Assembly: GCA_022820725.1 (NCBI GenBank)
Contig: JAJEFA010000009.1
Location: 349,842 to 413,841, forward strand
Source of the DNA: Candidatus Binatia bacterium
GTDB taxonomy: Bacteria > Desulfobacterota > Binatia > Bin18
Length of the DNA stretch: 64,000 nt
Direction of reading: 5' to 3'
The position numbers and the translations under genes were made by a program. The notes under the pieces were generated by a model. That model saw only the letters and a list, made by a program, of their open reading frames with translations. It searched no databases and had not been told where the DNA came from. Below, piece after piece: positions 34,492-42,541 of the stretch. Position 1 is the first letter of the stretch; every line of letters starts with the position of its first letter.

Positions 34492-37242
34492 ATGCGTACG
34501 CTGTTGATTATCGGCGCAGTTCTTCTTGCTGCAGTCGGCCTGCTTGCCTTTGCCCTTATCAACCTCAACAACCTGATTGCCAGTAACAAAGACCGGATTC
34601 TGCACCAGGTCGAACAGACACTCGGCCGAAAGGTTGATGTCCAGGAAATCGGCGTGACCGTGTGGGGCGGAATCGGGGTGCGTCTGACCCGATTTCTCAT
34701 TGCCGACGATCCAGACTTTTCGACTGAAGCCTTTGTTCGGGCCGATGATCTTCAGGTGAATGTTGCGCTGTGGCCGCTCTTATCCCAGGAAATCCAGGTC
34801 AGCCGTCTGATCCTGCACAACCCGCAGATTCAGCTTATTCGCGATGAGCACGGACGGTTTAATTTCACGAGCCTAGCCCGCACCGCAGCCGAGAGCACAC
34901 CACAAGAAACACCACCAGGAACACCACAGGAGGGCGACGGAACGTCGTCCCCTCCCCTGCTGTTCCTGGTCGCTTTCCTCGATATCCAGGATGGAGATGT
35001 TCGCTATACGGACCGGCAAGCCGGGGCGGATTTTCGGGTGACCCAACTCGACCTGCGGGCGCATGATGTGAGTCTGGACGAACCGGTGCGTCTCGAACTC
35101 GACGCGGCGGTCCTCTCAGACCAGCAGAATATCAACCTAGACGTGCAAGCCGGGCCGGTCGGGCAAGGGCTGGAGCATCCCAATGCCGTTCCGCTCGACG
35201 GCAGCATAACAATCAGTCAACTCGATGTGAGCACCCTGCAACAAGCCCTGCCGGATATTGCTCAGTACATCCCGCCAGGGCTGGGTATTTCCGGCCCACT
35301 CAGTCTGGAAACCGCTGTGTCCGGTCGCGTCGGCTCCCTGCAACTCTCCGATATGGACCTGCAAGCGGCAATCTTCGATTCCAATGACCCTAATCTTCAG
35401 ATCACAGGCAGCTTCGGTCCGCTTGGTGCAGAGGTCCCGGACCCACTCACCGAAAGCACGCTGGACGCCACCGTGATGCTGCGACCGCTTGCCCTTGAGC
35501 GCGTCCGACAGTTTGGCCCCGTGGGTAAACATCTGCCCCCGGACCTCAGCATTGAGGGCCCCGTCTCCGTAACCGCTCAGGCGAGAGGCATGCCCACCAA
35601 TCTGGCGCTGACAGGCCAGATCGAGGCAACTGACAGCACACTCGGCTTTGACGAGTTCTTCAACAAGCCGTCCGGGCTTGTCTTCACCCTCTCGACTCAG
35701 GCGCGACTGACACCGCAAGCCGCAGCCTTCCAGGAACTCACGCTCAATCTGCATACACTGACCCTGACGGTTAGCGGAAATATTGGCTTCGACGCCCCTA
35801 CCCTCGACCTGGCTGTGGACTCGAATCGAGCCGAGCTCGCAGAACTGCATGACCTTCTGCCCCTCCTCCAGGACTATGGCGCGGCAGGCAGCTTCGAGAC
35901 GCATCTGCAGGTGGCTGGGCCACTCACCGCACCCCAACTTACGGGGACGCTGAGCATCCAAGATGGAAGCATCACTCCAGCGCAGTTGGCGAAGCCGCTG
36001 ACGGATATTCAGGCAGCTATCACCTTAACGGGTCAGGGAGCCGAGTTGACCAAGACAACGGCCCGCATCGGAGAATCCATACTTCAGATTGAGGCTCAGA
36101 TTGAACAATTTCAACCGTTGAAAGCCGCCTATGAATTGCACGCACCAGTAGTGCGACTGGCAGATATTCAAGCCGAAACCTCAGAGGACCGACTCGAAGC
36201 GGTATCCGCCACGGGCCGGGTCTGGCTGCAAAACGGCGACCTCCGCCATACAGGTCAGCTGTCATCAAAACAGGGACATGTTGCCCAGGTGCATTATACC
36301 GACTTGCAGCTTGACTCCTCAGTCGCCGACCAGGCCGCCAAGATCAACAGTTTCAAGCTGCACGCCTTTGAGGGCACGCTGGATGGCAGCGGGCAGTACG
36401 ATTTTGGAGCGGAGTTACCGCGCATGGCTGTCACCGCTCAGGTAGATGCCGTCGATCTGGCAACATTCTTTCGCTCGGCACTTGCTCAGACAGACCCGCC
36501 AGTCCAGGGGACGGCTGCGCTCGACTTCACGGTCTCGGGGCGTGGCCACACTTGGGACGTCCTCAAGCCGGCCCTGCGCGGGCAGGGAAAGGCTGAAATT
36601 ACGGATGGAGCGCTACGAGAGTTCAATCTGGCCGAAGGTGTCCTGTCCGGCCTGACCGGTATTCCGGGCTTATCGCTCGTCCTGCCACAACAACTCCGAG
36701 AGAAATATCCGGAAATCTTCGCCTCTCCCCATACCGAGTTTGATGAATTTGCCAGTCAGTTCTCGCTCGGCAATGGAAAAATCAAGCTCGACCACCTCCA
36801 TATTGCCGCGCGTGACTTTCGGACACGGGCAAAAGGCTGGATGGATTTTGAACAACAGGTCGATGCGACCGCTTCCCTGACCCTGTCTCAGGCCCTCTCA
36901 TCTGACCTCATCCGAGCGACCAAGGAGCTGGGATATATTGCAAACGCTGAGAACCGCGTGGAAATTCCATTTGCTCTCGCCGGTGTTTTTCCCGCCGTTC
37001 GCCCGACCCTGGACGCTCAGCAGATCGGCACCCTTATCCAGCGTGCAGCGACCAGAGCCCTACAGGACGTGGTCCAAGAAAAAATTCTGGACAGACTACG
37101 CCCTTCAAAGAAAAAACAGCAGGATCGTGCCGCGCAGCAAGCAGACAGCTCCGACCGCACAGCACCCGAGCAGCCGGACAAGGCACCCAGCCTGGAAGAA
37201 CAATTGCTTCAAAAAGGACTCGACGCCCTGTTTGGTCGCTAA
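34492..37242 (+). CDS. AsmA-family protein
   Basis: 916 residues. One N-terminal membrane helix (LLIIGAVLLAAVGLLAFALINL) anchors a long periplasmic part. VEQTLGRKVDVQEIGVTVWGGIGVRLTRFLI is the AsmA N-terminal signature, and a typical repeating beta-taco pattern follows. The C-terminal LDFTVSGRGHTWDVLKPALRGQGKAEITDGALREFNLAEGVLSGLTG matches the AsmA C-terminal domain. AsmA-like proteins are bridge-type lipid carriers or regulators between inner and outer membranes. Position with a WS/DGAT gene fits a lipid role. The last 50 residues are polar and low in complexity. Confidence 0.88.
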   Translation: MRTLLIIGAVLLAAVGLLAFALINLNNLIASNKDRILHQVEQTLGRKVDVQEIGVTVWGGIGVRLTRFLIADDPDFSTEAFVRADDLQVNVALWPLLSQEIQVSRLILHNPQIQLIRDEHGRFNFTSLARTAAESTPQETPPGTPQEGDGTSSPPLLFLVAFLDIQDGDVRYTDRQAGADFRVTQLDLRAHDVSLDEPVRLELDAAVLSDQQNINLDVQAGPVGQGLEHPNAVPLDGSITISQLDVSTLQQALPDIAQYIPPGLGISGPLSLETAVSGRVGSLQLSDMDLQAAIFDSNDPNLQITGSFGPLGAEVPDPLTESTLDATVMLRPLALERVRQFGPVGKHLPPDLSIEGPVSVTAQARGMPTNLALTGQIEATDSTLGFDEFFNKPSGLVFTLSTQARLTPQAAAFQELTLNLHTLTLTVSGNIGFDAPTLDLAVDSNRAELAELHDLLPLLQDYGAAGSFETHLQVAGPLTAPQLTGTLSIQDGSITPAQLAKPLTDIQAAITLTGQGAELTKTTARIGESILQIEAQIEQFQPLKAAYELHAPVVRLADIQAETSEDRLEAVSATGRVWLQNGDLRHTGQLSSKQGHVAQVHYTDLQLDSSVADQAAKINSFKLHAFEGTLDGSGQYDFGAELPRMAVTAQVDAVDLATFFRSALAQTDPPVQGTAALDFTVSGRGHTWDVLKPALRGQGKAEITDGALREFNLAEGVLSGLTGIPGLSLVLPQQLREKYPEIFASPHTEFDEFASQFSLGNGKIKLDHLHIAARDFRTRAKGWMDFEQQVDATASLTLSQALSSDLIRATKELGYIANAENRVEIPFALAGVFPAVRPTLDAQQIGTLIQRAATRALQDVVQEKILDRLRPSKKKQQDRAAQQADSSDRTAPEQPDKAPSLEEQLLQKGLDALFGR

Positions 37243-37277
37243 GGACAGCATATCCGGCCAACTCCCAGGAGAAGACC

Positions 37278-38711
37278 ATGGACAGCCCCACGTCATCGCC
37301 CCAGCAGCCCCTCAGCCAGCGTTTAAGCGCGGCAGATGCAGCCTTTTTGTATTTTGAAAAGCCGAACGAGCCGCTGCACGTGGGATCATGCTTCATCTAC
37401 GACGGCCATATTGCCAAAGCCGAGTTGGTCCAGGTCCTCCAGGAACGACTCCACCTCCTGCCGCGCTATCGCCAGAAAGTCATCTTTCCACCTCTGCGGC
37501 TTGCACACCCTACCTGGCAGGATGACCCGGAGTTTGACCTCCAGCGGCACATCGAAGAGGTGAACCTGCCCGCACCCGGAGACGACCGGGTACTGTCTGA
37601 ATTTGGAGGCAAGATATACGCGCCACCACTCGACCGCGCCCATCCCCTGTGGAAGATGGTTATCCTGCGCGGCCGGGCGGATGGGACGACACCCATTATC
37701 TGGAAAGTCCACCATGCCATGGTCGATGGCGTGTCCGGGGTTGACCTGATGACGATCACGCATGACAGCTCACCACAATCCTCCACACCTTCATCTCCGC
37801 CCCAACCGTGGCAGCCACAGCCCCTGCCGGATATTACCAGTCAATTGCGGGATGCCCTCAACGACCGACTGACTGAGACCATCCGAAGCTGGACCGATAG
37901 CGTCCAATGGTTCCGACCGTCACAGGCGGCGCAGGCCCTCCAGGGGTCCTCACAGGCCCTGCTGTCCTTCATGCAGACATTGCCCAGCCTGTCCCAGCCG
38001 ACCCCGACAACACCGTTTAATAAGACCTTGTCAGCGTCACGACAGTTTGTCTGGGCCGATTTTCCTTTTGCCGATATCCGTTCGATCCGGGCCAGCTTGG
38101 GGGGCACGGTCAATGATGTCGTTCTGACCATCATCGCCGGCGGGCTGGGAAAGTATCTGCGTGCCCAGCAGTATTCCACGGCCAAGAGAGTGCTGCGGAC
38201 CATGTGTCCGGTCAGTATGCGGCAGGAAGATGAGCAGGGCAGCTTGGGCAATCGGGTGTCCATGATGCTCGCCCCACTCTTCATTGATGAACAAGACCCG
38301 CTCAAACGCTATGCCGCGCAGCGGGCGGCGGTTGATCAGATCAAAAAACAGAACCAGGCCGGTCTCTTCTATGATCTCCTGAATCGTTTTGGTTGGGTCC
38401 CGCCGGTGTGGCAAATCATGGCTGGACAGCTGCCGGCAGCAAACCTCGTGTTGAATACGGTGACAACCAACGTCCCAGGGCCGCAAACCCCGCTCTACCT
38501 GGCGGGGCACGAACTGCTCGCCCTTCGGCCGATTGGCCTATTGTCGGCCGGCATCGGACTCTTCAATGCCATTGTCAGTTATCATCAAACCCTCGTTATC
38601 GGCGGGACGGTTGACCCCAGTCTCGTCTCCGATCCGTGGTCATACGCCGCCTGCCTGCGAGACTCTTTTGATGAATTGCTGGCGGCAACGCAGGCCAAGG
38701 AAGGGGCTTAG
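37278..38711 (+). CDS. Wax ester synthase / diacylglycerol acyltransferase (WS/DGAT)
   Basis: 477 residues, typical length. The catalytic motif HHxxxDG is in VHHAMVDGVSG (near 145-151). The N-terminus RLSAADAAFLYFEKPNEPLHVG and the late segments NDVVLTIIAGGLGKYLR and VTTNVPGPQTPLYLAGHELL are family blocks. It esterifies acyl-CoA with a fatty alcohol or diacylglycerol to make neutral storage lipid at the inner membrane. A ribosome site AGGAGA precedes the ATG. A PHA synthase gene lies 1 kb downstream, so two carbon-storage genes are close together. Confidence 0.93.
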   Translation: MDSPTSSPQQPLSQRLSAADAAFLYFEKPNEPLHVGSCFIYDGHIAKAELVQVLQERLHLLPRYRQKVIFPPLRLAHPTWQDDPEFDLQRHIEEVNLPAPGDDRVLSEFGGKIYAPPLDRAHPLWKMVILRGRADGTTPIIWKVHHAMVDGVSGVDLMTITHDSSPQSSTPSSPPQPWQPQPLPDITSQLRDALNDRLTETIRSWTDSVQWFRPSQAAQALQGSSQALLSFMQTLPSLSQPTPTTPFNKTLSASRQFVWADFPFADIRSIRASLGGTVNDVVLTIIAGGLGKYLRAQQYSTAKRVLRTMCPVSMRQEDEQGSLGNRVSMMLAPLFIDEQDPLKRYAAQRAAVDQIKKQNQAGLFYDLLNRFGWVPPVWQIMAGQLPAANLVLNTVTTNVPGPQTPLYLAGHELLALRPIGLLSAGIGLFNAIVSYHQTLVIGGTVDPSLVSDPWSYAACLRDSFDELLAATQAKEGA

Positions 38712-38822
38712 GGGTTGGGAGTTGGGAATTGGGGAAATGCAAGCGAAGATGCGACCGACCTTTTTTGTCATGAGACAAAGTGATATGGCAGCGGTATCAT
38801 CGTGTGTGGAGGGATAGAGCGA

Positions 38823-39302
38823 ATGCTGAAGTATTGTGTACGGGCCGGCCTTTTTTCACTGCTCCTGACCGTCCTCTTCTTTTCTTCGCGCGTGCTGGCC
38901 GATGAGGACATGGACGCGCTCAAATCGGCTTTCACTACGCAAATTGACGCGCTCAACAATCGAGAGTTGGACACTGCAGTCGCGACCGTGCATGACGATA
39001 TTGTTCTGTACGGCATTTTCTCTCCGTTTCCGGTCCAGGGCAGGGCTGATTTTCAAAAAGCCGTTCAGGCATATTTTGGCCAGTATGAAGAAGCCGAACT
39101 CTCCCCGGTCACACCACAGTTCCGCATTGTCGGGACCACCGCCCTGGCATGGGGTCACTATCAACTCGCCGCGACACCCCAGGGCGGCAAGATGACCTAT
39201 GCGCACGGCCGTTATATCTTCACCTATACCAAGATCGACGGGAAATGGGTCATTCTCGGCATGGACTACTCCCCCCTGGAGTCCTATAAATTCGCTCCAT
39301 AA
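38823..39302 (+). CDS. Secreted NTF2-like (SnoaL/DUF4440-type) protein
   Basis: 159 residues from ATG 38823, with GGAGGG nine bases ahead. A signal peptide covers about 1-25 (GLFSLLLTVLFFSSRVLA). The mature part is an NTF2-like alpha+beta cone: FTTQIDALNNRELDTAVATVHDDIVLYG, then GRADFQKAVQAYF and YIFTYTKIDGKWVILGMDYSPL. Such domains bind small hydrophobic ligands or act as isomerase-like scaffolds; no catalytic call is possible. A strong terminator follows. Confidence 0.82.
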   Translation: MLKYCVRAGLFSLLLTVLFFSSRVLADEDMDALKSAFTTQIDALNNRELDTAVATVHDDIVLYGIFSPFPVQGRADFQKAVQAYFGQYEEAELSPVTPQFRIVGTTALAWGHYQLAATPQGGKMTYAHGRYIFTYTKIDGKWVILGMDYSPLESYKFAP

Positions 39303-39320
39303 GAAGACCTTCAGAACAAA

Positions 39321-39353
39321 AGGAGCCCAGCGATATCGCGCTGGGCTCCTTTT
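39321..39353 (+). terminator. Strong Rho-independent terminator
   Basis: AGGAGCCCAGCG (39321-39332) pairs perfectly with CGCTGGGCTCCT (39339-39350), followed by TTTT. An A-run before the stem means it could also work for the minus strand. It closes the unit ending in the NTF2-like gene. Confidence 0.9.
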
Positions 39354-39525
39354 GGGCAACACGTTTCCGGAGCAACAGGCGCTGCTGAGTTTTTATGCAG
39401 CCGAGCTGCCAGTTCCTGTCTCCGCGACTAAAAATCCAGTCTTTTCGGTCCGTTCAGACATTTCCGGGTTTCGGCCCGTATCTTGCCCACTCTTTGCATG
39501 AGAAGGCGTTGTTGGGCCGGAAACT

Positions 39526-39591
39526 GTTACCCAGGTGACAGAAATTCGACATAGTTCACAGGAAAGACAGGCTTCCGTCACATAGGTGACA
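39526..39591. promoter_or_regulatory. Three degenerate repeats upstream of phaC
   Basis: Read on the minus strand, TGTCACCTATGTGACG (39591-39576), TGTGAACTATGTCGAA (39560-39545) and TGTCACCTGGGTAAC (39540-39526) are copies of one motif. The first contains GTCAC-4-GTGAC, a small inverted repeat. They occupy the 368-base gap before phaC, 80-146 bases from its start. They may be regulator sites or the remains of a transposon end; I cannot decide. Confidence 0.5.
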
Positions 39592-39671
39592 GGTGTTTTC
39601 TTTGCACCCCGGGCCGAACAACCTATGGTGAGCAAAACGTTGAAGCAAACAGAGACCCCAAGGAGGTCACC

Positions 39672-40757
39672 ATGTCATTATTTACTGAGGTTTCACAATA
39701 TTGGATGGAAGGGGCGGTCCGGTCTCTTGAAGGTTGGCGGCGCGGGCTCATGGATGAATATCCCGTTGATGAAGATCCACCGCCGACTACGCCCTATACG
39801 GTAGTCTACGAGGGTGGCAAGGTCCGCCTGCGACACTATCCGGCCCAAGGGCAGCGGCTACGCACACCCTTACTCCTGGTCTATTCCCTGGTGAAACGTC
39901 CATTCATCCTCGATCTGTTGCCGGGTCGGAGCGTGGTCGAAACGCTGACCAAACACGGCGTCGAGGTGTATTTCATCGACTGGATTCCGCCAACGCGGGC
40001 GGATAGCTGGCGCGGCTTTGACGCCTATGTGAACGGCGACCTCGGCAACGCGGTCCGTGCGATTCAAGAACGGGACGGCAGCGATCAGGTCTCACTCCTT
40101 GGTTATTGCTTTGGCGGGCTGCTGACCACGCTGTATACGGCCCTCTTTCCGCAACAGGTCAAGAACCTGATCGATTTCACCTTGCCCCTTGATATGAGCG
40201 CGCAGGACCTTCCCAGCCAACAGTTGATGAGCAAGATCTCACCACAGACCATAGACCTCGTCACCTCTGTGTATGGCAACTGTCCGGCGTGGTTTATGAA
40301 GGCCAACTTCGACGCCATGGCGCCGGTCCACCACGCCCTGGACAAGTATGTCGGGCTATATCGGAGCAAGGACCAAAAGGGCTATGCGGAGATGTTTGCG
40401 CTCTTCGAGCGCTGGATGAATAGCGATGTACCGATGGCCGGCCAAATTTTTAAGGAGATGGCTGGCGATATCTCACGCCAGAACCTGATCATGAAAAACC
40501 AGATGCAGCTCGGGTCGCGCCGGGCCAATCTCAACGACATCACCTGCCCTGTCCTCAACGTGATCGGCGAACACGATGATGTTGTTCATCCCAAATCCAG
40601 TTTGCCTTTGGAAGACCTGGTTGGGAGCCCGGATGCGGGCACGATTGTGTTTCCGACCGGTCATATCGGTGCCGCTGTCAGTTCGGGTGCGCAGAAAAAA
40701 CTCTGGCCCCAGGTCGTCTCCTGGCTACGAGAACGAGATGAAGCGGTCGGCCATTAA
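39672..40757 (+). CDS. phaC: Poly(3-hydroxyalkanoate) synthase, class III/IV-length PhaC
   Basis: 361 residues, the size of class III/IV PhaC. The lipase-like box GYCFGG has the catalytic Cys146, the catalytic Asp is in VIGEHDDVVHPKS and the His in PTGHIGAAVSSGAQKKLWP. VEVYFIDWIPPTRADSWRGFDAYVN is also a PhaC hallmark. It polymerises hydroxyacyl-CoA onto the growing PHA chain on granules. Class III and IV enzymes need a PhaE or PhaR partner, and none is encoded in the window. AAGGAGG precedes the ATG. Confidence 0.92.
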   Translation: MSLFTEVSQYWMEGAVRSLEGWRRGLMDEYPVDEDPPPTTPYTVVYEGGKVRLRHYPAQGQRLRTPLLLVYSLVKRPFILDLLPGRSVVETLTKHGVEVYFIDWIPPTRADSWRGFDAYVNGDLGNAVRAIQERDGSDQVSLLGYCFGGLLTTLYTALFPQQVKNLIDFTLPLDMSAQDLPSQQLMSKISPQTIDLVTSVYGNCPAWFMKANFDAMAPVHHALDKYVGLYRSKDQKGYAEMFALFERWMNSDVPMAGQIFKEMAGDISRQNLIMKNQMQLGSRRANLNDITCPVLNVIGEHDDVVHPKSSLPLEDLVGSPDAGTIVFPTGHIGAAVSSGAQKKLWPQVVSWLRERDEAVGH

Positions 40758-40760
40758 GAA

Positions 40761-40795
40761 TTGCCCCCTCTCCTCTCAGGGACGGTGAGGGGCAA
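40761..40795. terminator. Hairpin after phaC
   Basis: TTGCCCC (40761-40767) pairs with GGGGCAA (40789-40795), starting three bases after the phaC stop. There is no T-run, so termination is only suggested. The arm resembles half of the palindrome at 31850. Confidence 0.35.
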
Positions 40796-40889
40796 GGCAG
40801 CCGGAGACACCTCCATTTTTTCTTGTATTTCTCTCTGACTCGGTGCTAAGGAATGCCTGAGAGCATTCTCATGTCGAGGAGGGAAACTT

Positions 40890-41468
40890 ATGGCACAGGT
40901 AAAAGCCTCACCCCAAGTCAATACGGACGCCTACCCCGGCGAGGGCATCGTAGAGGAAGAGCAGACCATAACGGAGCGCCTCTCCGAACCGAGCAAGCGG
41001 CTGGATGAGAGCCTGCTGAACGAGCCGGTCAGCAGGCTGCCGTATGTTCCGTCGGTGATTGTTGATCCGAACACCACGGTCTCGGATGCCATTGCCCAGA
41101 TGCGAGAGAATAAAATTGGCTGCGTACTCGTCCGGCAAGAACAGACCATTATCGGTATCTTTACGGAACGGGACCTGTTGAACCGCGTGATTGGGCCTCG
41201 GCTGGATCTGAATCAGACCCTGGTTGAGAGTGTCATGACGCCCGACCCGGAAACCCTTGTCGTTGATGCCCCTATTGCCTTCGCCCTCAACCTCATGGGA
41301 GAGGGCGCATTCCGGCGGCTACCGCTTGTTGATGAGAGCGGGCAGCCAGTCGGCCTGTTATCCGTTAAGCACATCGTTCAATATCTCGCCGAGTTCTTTT
41401 CCGAGGAAGTTCTGACCCTCCCGCCTCGGCCCAACCTGCTGCATCCGGGCCAACGAGAGGGAGCCTGA
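40890..41468 (+). CDS. CBS-domain pair protein
   Basis: 192 residues. After a 50-residue charged N-terminus come two CBS motifs: PSVIVDPNTTVSDAIAQMRENKIGCVLVRQEQTIIGIFTERDLLNRV and MTPDPETLVVDAPIAFALNLMGEGAFRRLPLVDESGQPVGLLSVKHIVQYL. CBS pairs sense adenine nucleotides and usually control an attached or partner protein. No other domain is fused. A clear GAGGAGGG precedes the ATG and a good terminator follows, so it is a single-gene unit after phaC. Confidence 0.9.
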   Translation: MAQVKASPQVNTDAYPGEGIVEEEQTITERLSEPSKRLDESLLNEPVSRLPYVPSVIVDPNTTVSDAIAQMRENKIGCVLVRQEQTIIGIFTERDLLNRVIGPRLDLNQTLVESVMTPDPETLVVDAPIAFALNLMGEGAFRRLPLVDESGQPVGLLSVKHIVQYLAEFFSEEVLTLPPRPNLLHPGQREGA

Positions 41469-41504
41469 CCGAGGCGTTCTTTCTCAGACATCCGGGCCTC
41501 AGTC

Positions 41505-41540
41505 CAGCGAGTCAGCGATCTTCCGCCGACTCGCTGTTTT
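41505..41540 (+). terminator. Rho-independent terminator after CBS gene
   Basis: CAGCGAGTC (41505-41513) pairs with GACTCGCTG (41528-41536), followed by TTTTCCTTT. It lies 37 bases after the CBS stop. Confidence 0.85.
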
Positions 41541-41619
41541 CCTTTACTTCAACAAATGGATTGGTCTATAGAGAAGAAGGAGCCGGCTCAGTCTGACGGA
41601 AGGGCGAACCCTGAATACA

Positions 41620-42525
41620 ATGGCCAGGACAAGCAAAGAGACCAAGACGAAGAGCAGGAGTCCAGCGAGAAAATCCAGAGCCGCGCTTGAGCAGGAAATA
41701 GTCGCCTTGCGCAACCGGGTGACGCAACTCGAAGAGATTGAAATCGAACGTCAGCAGACAGAAGCGGCCTTACGTGAGAGTGAAGCCCGACAGCGAGTCA
41801 GTTTTGATTATGCGTTCTCCTTTCACGTCGATGACCAGGGCAACCTCATCCTGGACTGGCTGACTGAGAGCTTCACCCGGATTACGGGATACGCTACCGA
41901 AACGCTTATCGGGAAACCCAATCCACTCCAACAGTATATTCATCCGGATGACTTGGCCCAGGTGACCCAGACTCTTCAGTCTCTGCCACCCGAGCAGCCA
42001 ACCGAATATGAATTTCGTATCGTCGCCCAAGACGGCAGCATCAAGTGGCTCCGTTCCCGTACGTGTGCACACGCCAGGCAAGATGGGCAGCCGCTCCGTA
42101 TTGATGGCGCAACCCTGGACATTACGGAGCGCAAACATATTGAAGAAGCGCTCCAGCAGACGGAAGAACGTCTCTCGCTCTTCCTCCATCACTTGCCCGG
42201 CGTTGCCTTTATCAAAGACCTGGAGGGGCATTATTTATATGCGAACGAGACCCTGGTGCATCTGTGGAAGACCGTATCCCCGGACAAGGCACTCGGATGG
42301 CGCGGGCAGACAGACCTTGATCTTTTTCCGCCCGATGTAGCGGAGCAGATCCGAACAAACGATCAGCGTATCCTCTCCAGCGGACAGAGTGAACAATTGA
42401 CCGAGACGGTCCCCTCCCCTGACGGTCCGCAGGAATGGCTGGTCAGCAAATTCCCCATCGTTGACCCCTGGGGGATCCCGGTCATGTTGGGCGGGATTGG
42501 GATCGACGTGACGAAACGGCGCTGA
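41620..42525 (+). CDS. PAS-domain protein without output domain
   Basis: 301 residues. A basic Lys/Arg-rich start is followed by a short coiled coil (ALEQEIVALRNRVTQLEEIEIERQQTEAALRESE). PAS 1 spans about 60-175 (LDWLTESFTRITGYATETLIGK...PDGSIKWLRSRT-like, DITERKHIEEAL) and PAS 2 about 185-300 (LPGVAFIKDLEGHYLYANETLVHLWKTVS...GIGIDVTKRR). The frame ends at VTKRR, the usual linker to a histidine kinase or GGDEF domain, but none follows. It converges on the next minus-strand gene, 16 bases away. It could be a stand-alone sensor or a truncated kinase. Confidence 0.85.
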   Translation: MARTSKETKTKSRSPARKSRAALEQEIVALRNRVTQLEEIEIERQQTEAALRESEARQRVSFDYAFSFHVDDQGNLILDWLTESFTRITGYATETLIGKPNPLQQYIHPDDLAQVTQTLQSLPPEQPTEYEFRIVAQDGSIKWLRSRTCAHARQDGQPLRIDGATLDITERKHIEEALQQTEERLSLFLHHLPGVAFIKDLEGHYLYANETLVHLWKTVSPDKALGWRGQTDLDLFPPDVAEQIRTNDQRILSSGQSEQLTETVPSPDGPQEWLVSKFPIVDPWGIPVMLGGIGIDVTKRR

Positions 42526-42541
42526 GTCCCGGTCTGTCACG

